From contig DQOE01000110.1 in assembly GCA_015658765.1 (NCBI GenBank), positions 1-7,132 of the forward strand: DNA of 7,132 bases, in the 5' to 3' direction. Below are positions 4,800-7,132 of this stretch, piece by piece; position 1 is the stretch's first letter, and each line of letters begins with the position of its first letter. Both the position numbers and the translations under genes were made by a program. Source of the DNA: Verrucomicrobiota bacterium (GTDB lineage Bacteria > Verrucomicrobiota > Verrucomicrobiia > Limisphaerales > UBA1096). The notes beneath the pieces are model-generated. The model worked only from the letters and a program-made list of their open reading frames with translations, searched no databases and had not been told where the DNA came from.

Positions 4800-6653
4800 T
4801 CAAAGATCCACTTGAAATTCGAGCGAGTGGCCGCCTTCCACGCTGAGTTTGAATCGCTTCTCCTCTGCGGACAAAAGCTCGAGGTTGATGTTGGAGCCTT
4901 CCTCGAGCGGCGCCATCTCGATTTGGTAATTGGTCACGCCGAGTGAGAGGATGCCGTTGATCATCCGCAGGGTGGGGCGCGCCCCGAAGGTGAGGCTTCG
5001 GCTCTCGCGGGCGATCAATGTGGGGATCGAGTCATCCACGCTCAGGTTCCAGTCGTAGGTTTCCTTCATGCCTTCGGCCTTGAGGCGGATGTGCAGCCTG
5101 GCCATGTCAACGTACTCGGGATCGTTGAACGGCCGGAACATGGCGATCTCGTCAAAGCGGTTGAGGAAACTGGGCCGGAACCGGTCGAGCAGCGCCAACT
5201 CGAACAGCTCACGCACGTTGGGCTTGTCGCGATTTTTGACAATGACATCGTAGCCGGCGTTGGTGGTCATGATGACGAAGCAGCCCCGCGCGTACATCGG
5301 CTTTTGGTTTCGGTCATAAAAAATCCCCTCGTCGAGCAGGAAGTAAAGCCGGTCGAGCACCTGCACGTTGGCCTTGTCAATTTCCTCGAACACATACACG
5401 GCGTGAGGGTTGATCGTGAGGTTGTCGGTCATGACGGAGAGGAAGCGGTCCATGCTGACGGAGCTGCGGTAGGTTGTCATGTCCATGGTGATCATTTTCA
5501 GGCCAAGGTTCTTGGACAGCAGCTTGGAGAGGTAGGTTTTGCCGGTGCCCGTCGGCCCGGCGAACATGATGCTGGCGACCGGCTTCTCGTCGGTCCGCCC
5601 GCCGCCGTAGCCGATGCGCGAGAGCCGGACGACGCCGTTGACCGCCTCGTCCTGCCCGATGAACCGCGACCGGATTTTGCCCCGCAACGCCTTCAGCACG
5701 GAGTAATCCTTTTGGATGATCCAGTCCGGCACCTGGGCGGCTTTCATCGAGGCGGCCTTGAGCGTGGCCTTGTCCATCACGAACCGGCCGTTCTTTGCCA
5801 CCTCCTCCTCCATCATCGTGACGAGTTCCTTGAATACCGTGAGCGTCCGCTGTGGTTCCGGCTTGTTGGGCTGGTAGTAGCCGATAATGCCCTTGATGTA
5901 ATCGACGTGCGCCCCGGTGAGTTTCAACTGCGGGATGTAGGCGCGGGCGTAGTTGAGCAGGATACCGTTGATGTCGTCGCTCCCGTACTCCGGCAGGAAC
6001 ACGGTGTCGCCGAAGGAGTTGATGACGTAATTGTTGTCGGAGCGCACGCGCGAGTAGTTGAAGTAGTCGATGAATGCGACGCTTCGCATCTTGCCGCCCT
6101 GGATGTTCGGCGCGAACAACGTCTCCACGCCGGTGGAGGAGCGGTTCGACGCGCCGAGCCCAATCATCGAGCTGAGGTTGGTGATGTAGAGAATGATATC
6201 TTCGCCAAGCGCCGGCTTGCTGATTTGTTTCTGCCAATATTCCTGCACTTGGCCAAGCAGCGTGTGGCCCTCGACGATCTTCGGCAGGTCGATCTCGAGA
6301 TGGGCGAATTTGGCCAAGTCGGGATCACCACCCACTGCCAGGCTGGCGAGGTAATAGCGGTAGGCCGATGAGGCGTCGCCGACGATCAACACCGACTTGT
6401 TGCCGTGGTCGGCGGTGATGACTTCCTTGATGCGCTTGGTCAGGTCCGGGAGGATTGGCAGGCCGCCCATGACCTTGGCCGGTTCCTCCCATTCGGGGCT
6501 GATGTCGTACTTGCCCGAGGGGTCGTGGAGGACGAAGCAGGACTTGACCAACGTCTTGAGGTTGGAGACCGCCTGCACGGGGGTGGAAACCAAAGTCGCG
6601 ATGGCAATAGCGACAGGGACACGCAGGCTGTTTATCAAAAAAAGCCGTTTCAT
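4800..6653 (-). CDS. Exported ClpA/ClpB-like AAA+ ATPase with degenerate first ATPase domain
   Basis: A 617-residue protein. Residues 1-28 form a Sec-type signal peptide (MKR charged start, hydrophobic core about 12-22, likely cleavage after VQA28); there is no lipobox. Residues about 60-270 align by pattern with the first ClpB ATPase domain but are inactive in outline. The Walker A place (VLIVGDASSAYR, 88-99) lacks GxxxxGK, and the Walker B place (IILYITNLSSMIG, 153-165) has Thr-Asn instead of Asp-Glu. The second ATPase domain is intact: linker into GQDEAV (333-338), Walker A GPTGTGKT (366-373), Walker B VYVFEEID (419-426, with Glu for the usual Asp), sensor 1 MTTNAG (462-467), arginine finger in FLNRFDE (496-502, Arg499) and sensor 2 GARPTLR (557-563). 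The Clp N-domain and the ClpB middle coiled coil are absent. Probably a hexameric unfoldase or remodelling factor; its targets are unknown. It is 33 bases upstream of the Npt-like transporter. The ATG at 6651-6653 has no Shine-Dalgarno. Confidence 0.85.
   Translation of the reverse strand: MKRLFLINSLRVPVAIAIATLVSTPVQAVSNLKTLVKSCFVLHDPSGKYDISPEWEEPAKVMGGLPILPDLTKRIKEVITADHGNKSVLIVGDASSAYRYYLASLAVGGDPDLAKFAHLEIDLPKIVEGHTLLGQVQEYWQKQISKPALGEDIILYITNLSSMIGLGASNRSSTGVETLFAPNIQGGKMRSVAFIDYFNYSRVRSDNNYVINSFGDTVFLPEYGSDDINGILLNYARAYIPQLKLTGAHVDYIKGIIGYYQPNKPEPQRTLTVFKELVTMMEEEVAKNGRFVMDKATLKAASMKAAQVPDWIIQKDYSVLKALRGKIRSRFIGQDEAVNGVVRLSRIGYGGGRTDEKPVASIMFAGPTGTGKTYLSKLLSKNLGLKMITMDMTTYRSSVSMDRFLSVMTDNLTINPHAVYVFEEIDKANVQVLDRLYFLLDEGIFYDRNQKPMYARGCFVIMTTNAGYDVIVKNRDKPNVRELFELALLDRFRPSFLNRFDEIAMFRPFNDPEYVDMARLHIRLKAEGMKETYDWNLSVDDSIPTLIARESRSLTFGARPTLRMINGILSLGVTNYQIEMAPLEEGSNINLELLSAEEKRFKLSVEGGHSLEFQVDL
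6248..6257. repeat. CTTGGCCAAG palindrome copy 6 (in AAA+ gene)
   Basis: A ten-base palindrome, extended to TTGGCCAAGC on the right side only. It is read as CTT GGC CAA, encoding Leu133-Gly134-Gln135 in the degenerate first ATPase domain. Confidence 0.75.
6310..6317. repeat. TTGGCCAA palindrome copy 7 (in AAA+ gene)
   Basis: The eight-base core only. It is read as TTG GCC AAA, encoding Leu113-Ala114-Lys115. It lies 61 bases from copy 6, the closest pair in the window, and the two copies are in different codon phases. Confidence 0.7.
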
Positions 6654-6767
6654 CTTTGTTTGAAGGAATGCTCAGTTGGCTGCGGGGCAGCGCGCCAAGC
6701 AAGCTGGCACGATTTTGGCCGTTGTCAAAAGAAAATCAACCGCCCCTTGTTTGAAGCTGTGCTTGGC
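6654..6767. other. Intergenic gap upstream of the AAA+ gene
   Basis: These 114 bases lie between the stop of the coiled-coil gene and the AAA+ start, both on the minus strand. The part near 6725-6740 is AT-rich and could hold a promoter for the AAA+/transporter pair, but no convincing -35/-10 pair or terminator was found. A GCCAAGC half-site of the recurring palindrome is present at about 6694-6700. Confidence 0.3.
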
Positions 6768-7132
6768 TCAGAAGGTGGCAGCCGCGAACGCCGGTTCCCC
6801 GGCATCCCGCGTGGCGTTGAGCGACTCGGCGAGCGCTTGGGTGTTTTCGCCGATCCGTTTGGCCAAGCTCGCCAATTCGCCGTCGATCCGCCGTTGCGCG
6901 GCCTCGAGCGCCTCCGATTGGTCGGTCAGTTGTCCTCAAGGAATTTGCGGTGGCCGCGTTCGCGGCTCAAATCGGCGTTGAGCGAGAGGTTGAACTGTCG
7001 TTCGTTGGCCAGTTCCTCCTGAATAATCCGATGGCTGTCCTCGAGAATATTGGCGCGATCGCGTGTCCGGTCCAACTCCGGCTCCATCGTCTCGAGCTTG
7101 GCCTCGGCGCTCTCGGAGCGGTACAGGAGATT
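6768..7132 (-). pseudogene. Coiled-coil protein, 3' end, interrupted by a one-base frameshift (runs off right edge)
   Basis: From the right edge the minus strand reads 68 codons of charged, heptad-like helix (including LEDSHRIIQEELANERQFNL) and then meets TGA at 6926-6928. Shifting by -1 inside 6926-6938 restores an open frame that continues in the same style (QLTDQSEALEAAQRRIDGEL) for 54 residues to TGA at 6768-6770. Across the junction the protein would read KFLED-QLTDQSEALE, an uninterrupted coiled coil. A TGA in the second frame at 6936-6938 confines the shift to this short interval. No heptameric slippery site is visible, so a lost base, either real or from sequencing, is more likely than programmed frameshifting. 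The function is not recognised. It lies 114 bases upstream of the AAA+ gene on the same strand. The last 12 residues are Ala-rich and non-helical. Confidence 0.65.
6859..6866. repeat. TTGGCCAA palindrome copy 8 (in coiled-coil gene)
   Basis: The core, extended to TTGGCCAAGC (6859-6868) on the right. In the post-shift frame it is read as TTG GCC AAA, Leu-Ala-Lys, the same phase as the copies at 1842, 4501 and 6310. This supports the view that the post-shift frame is the coding one. Confidence 0.7.

Noticed and set aside
5091..6371. Long plus-strand open frame (426 codons) opposite the AAA+ gene
   Set aside because: Its composition is rich in Val, His, Asp and Arg, as expected from the reverse complement of a GC-rich gene. 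The minus-strand frame carries the complete set of AAA+ motifs.
6736..6939. Minus-strand frame of 67 codons overlapping the frameshift zone
   Set aside because: It is Arg-rich and without heptads; the neighbouring frame in the same place continues the coiled coil and is the better coding candidate.
1..7132. CRISPR array, tRNA, rRNA, insertion sequence or integrase
   Set aside because: No regularly spaced direct repeats, no clover-leaf or rRNA-like stretch and no transposase or recombinase motif was seen on either strand.

Overview
The window is about 7.1 kb of gene-dense, moderately GC-rich bacterial DNA with short intergenic gaps. Recognisable Shine-Dalgarno sequences are absent in front of nearly every start, and one gene appears to use a TTG or GTG start. 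Together with the gene families (an Npt/NTT-like transporter in a non-parasitic setting, an exported ClpB-like ATPase), this is compatible with a member of the PVC group such as Verrucomicrobiota. That placement is inference; no rRNA or marker gene in the window fixes it.

Layout: positions 1-476 (minus) hold the N-terminal third of aspartyl-tRNA synthetase (aspS), which runs off the left edge. Upstream of it on the same strand is ribonuclease D (rnd, 561-1652 or 1643). A 72-base divergent gap separates rnd from a plus-strand fatty-acyl-CoA synthetase (1725-3224). Between the acyl-CoA synthetase and the next, convergent gene lies a 36-codon ORF (3245-3355) whose first dozen residues resemble the start of type I restriction HsdM proteins.

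The right half reads leftward as one gene string. It begins with the 3' end of a coiled-coil protein gene broken by an apparent one-base frameshift (6768-7132). Next comes a ClpA/ClpB-like AAA+ ATPase with a signal peptide and a degenerate first ATPase domain (4800-6653). Only 33 bases further on is an Npt1/Npt2 (ATP/ADP translocase)-type membrane transporter (3363-4766). A nucleotide-carrier-like protein directly behind an apparently exported AAA+ ATPase is the most interesting gene pairing: an exported ATPase needs a source of ATP outside the cytoplasm, and a nucleotide carrier could supply it. This is a hypothesis.

Across all of this, in both halves and within at least five genes, the palindrome TTGGCCAA recurs eight times (about 0.1 expected by chance). 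Four copies are the full 12-mer GCTTGGCCAAGC, and one extends to a perfect 16-base palindrome. The copies occupy two codon phases and encode Leu-Ala-Lys or (Leu/Val)-Gly-Gln, so the constraint appears to act on DNA and not on protein. This looks like a HIP1-like genome-wide palindrome, an uptake-type signal or a binding/methylation site, and it is the main unexplained signal in the window.
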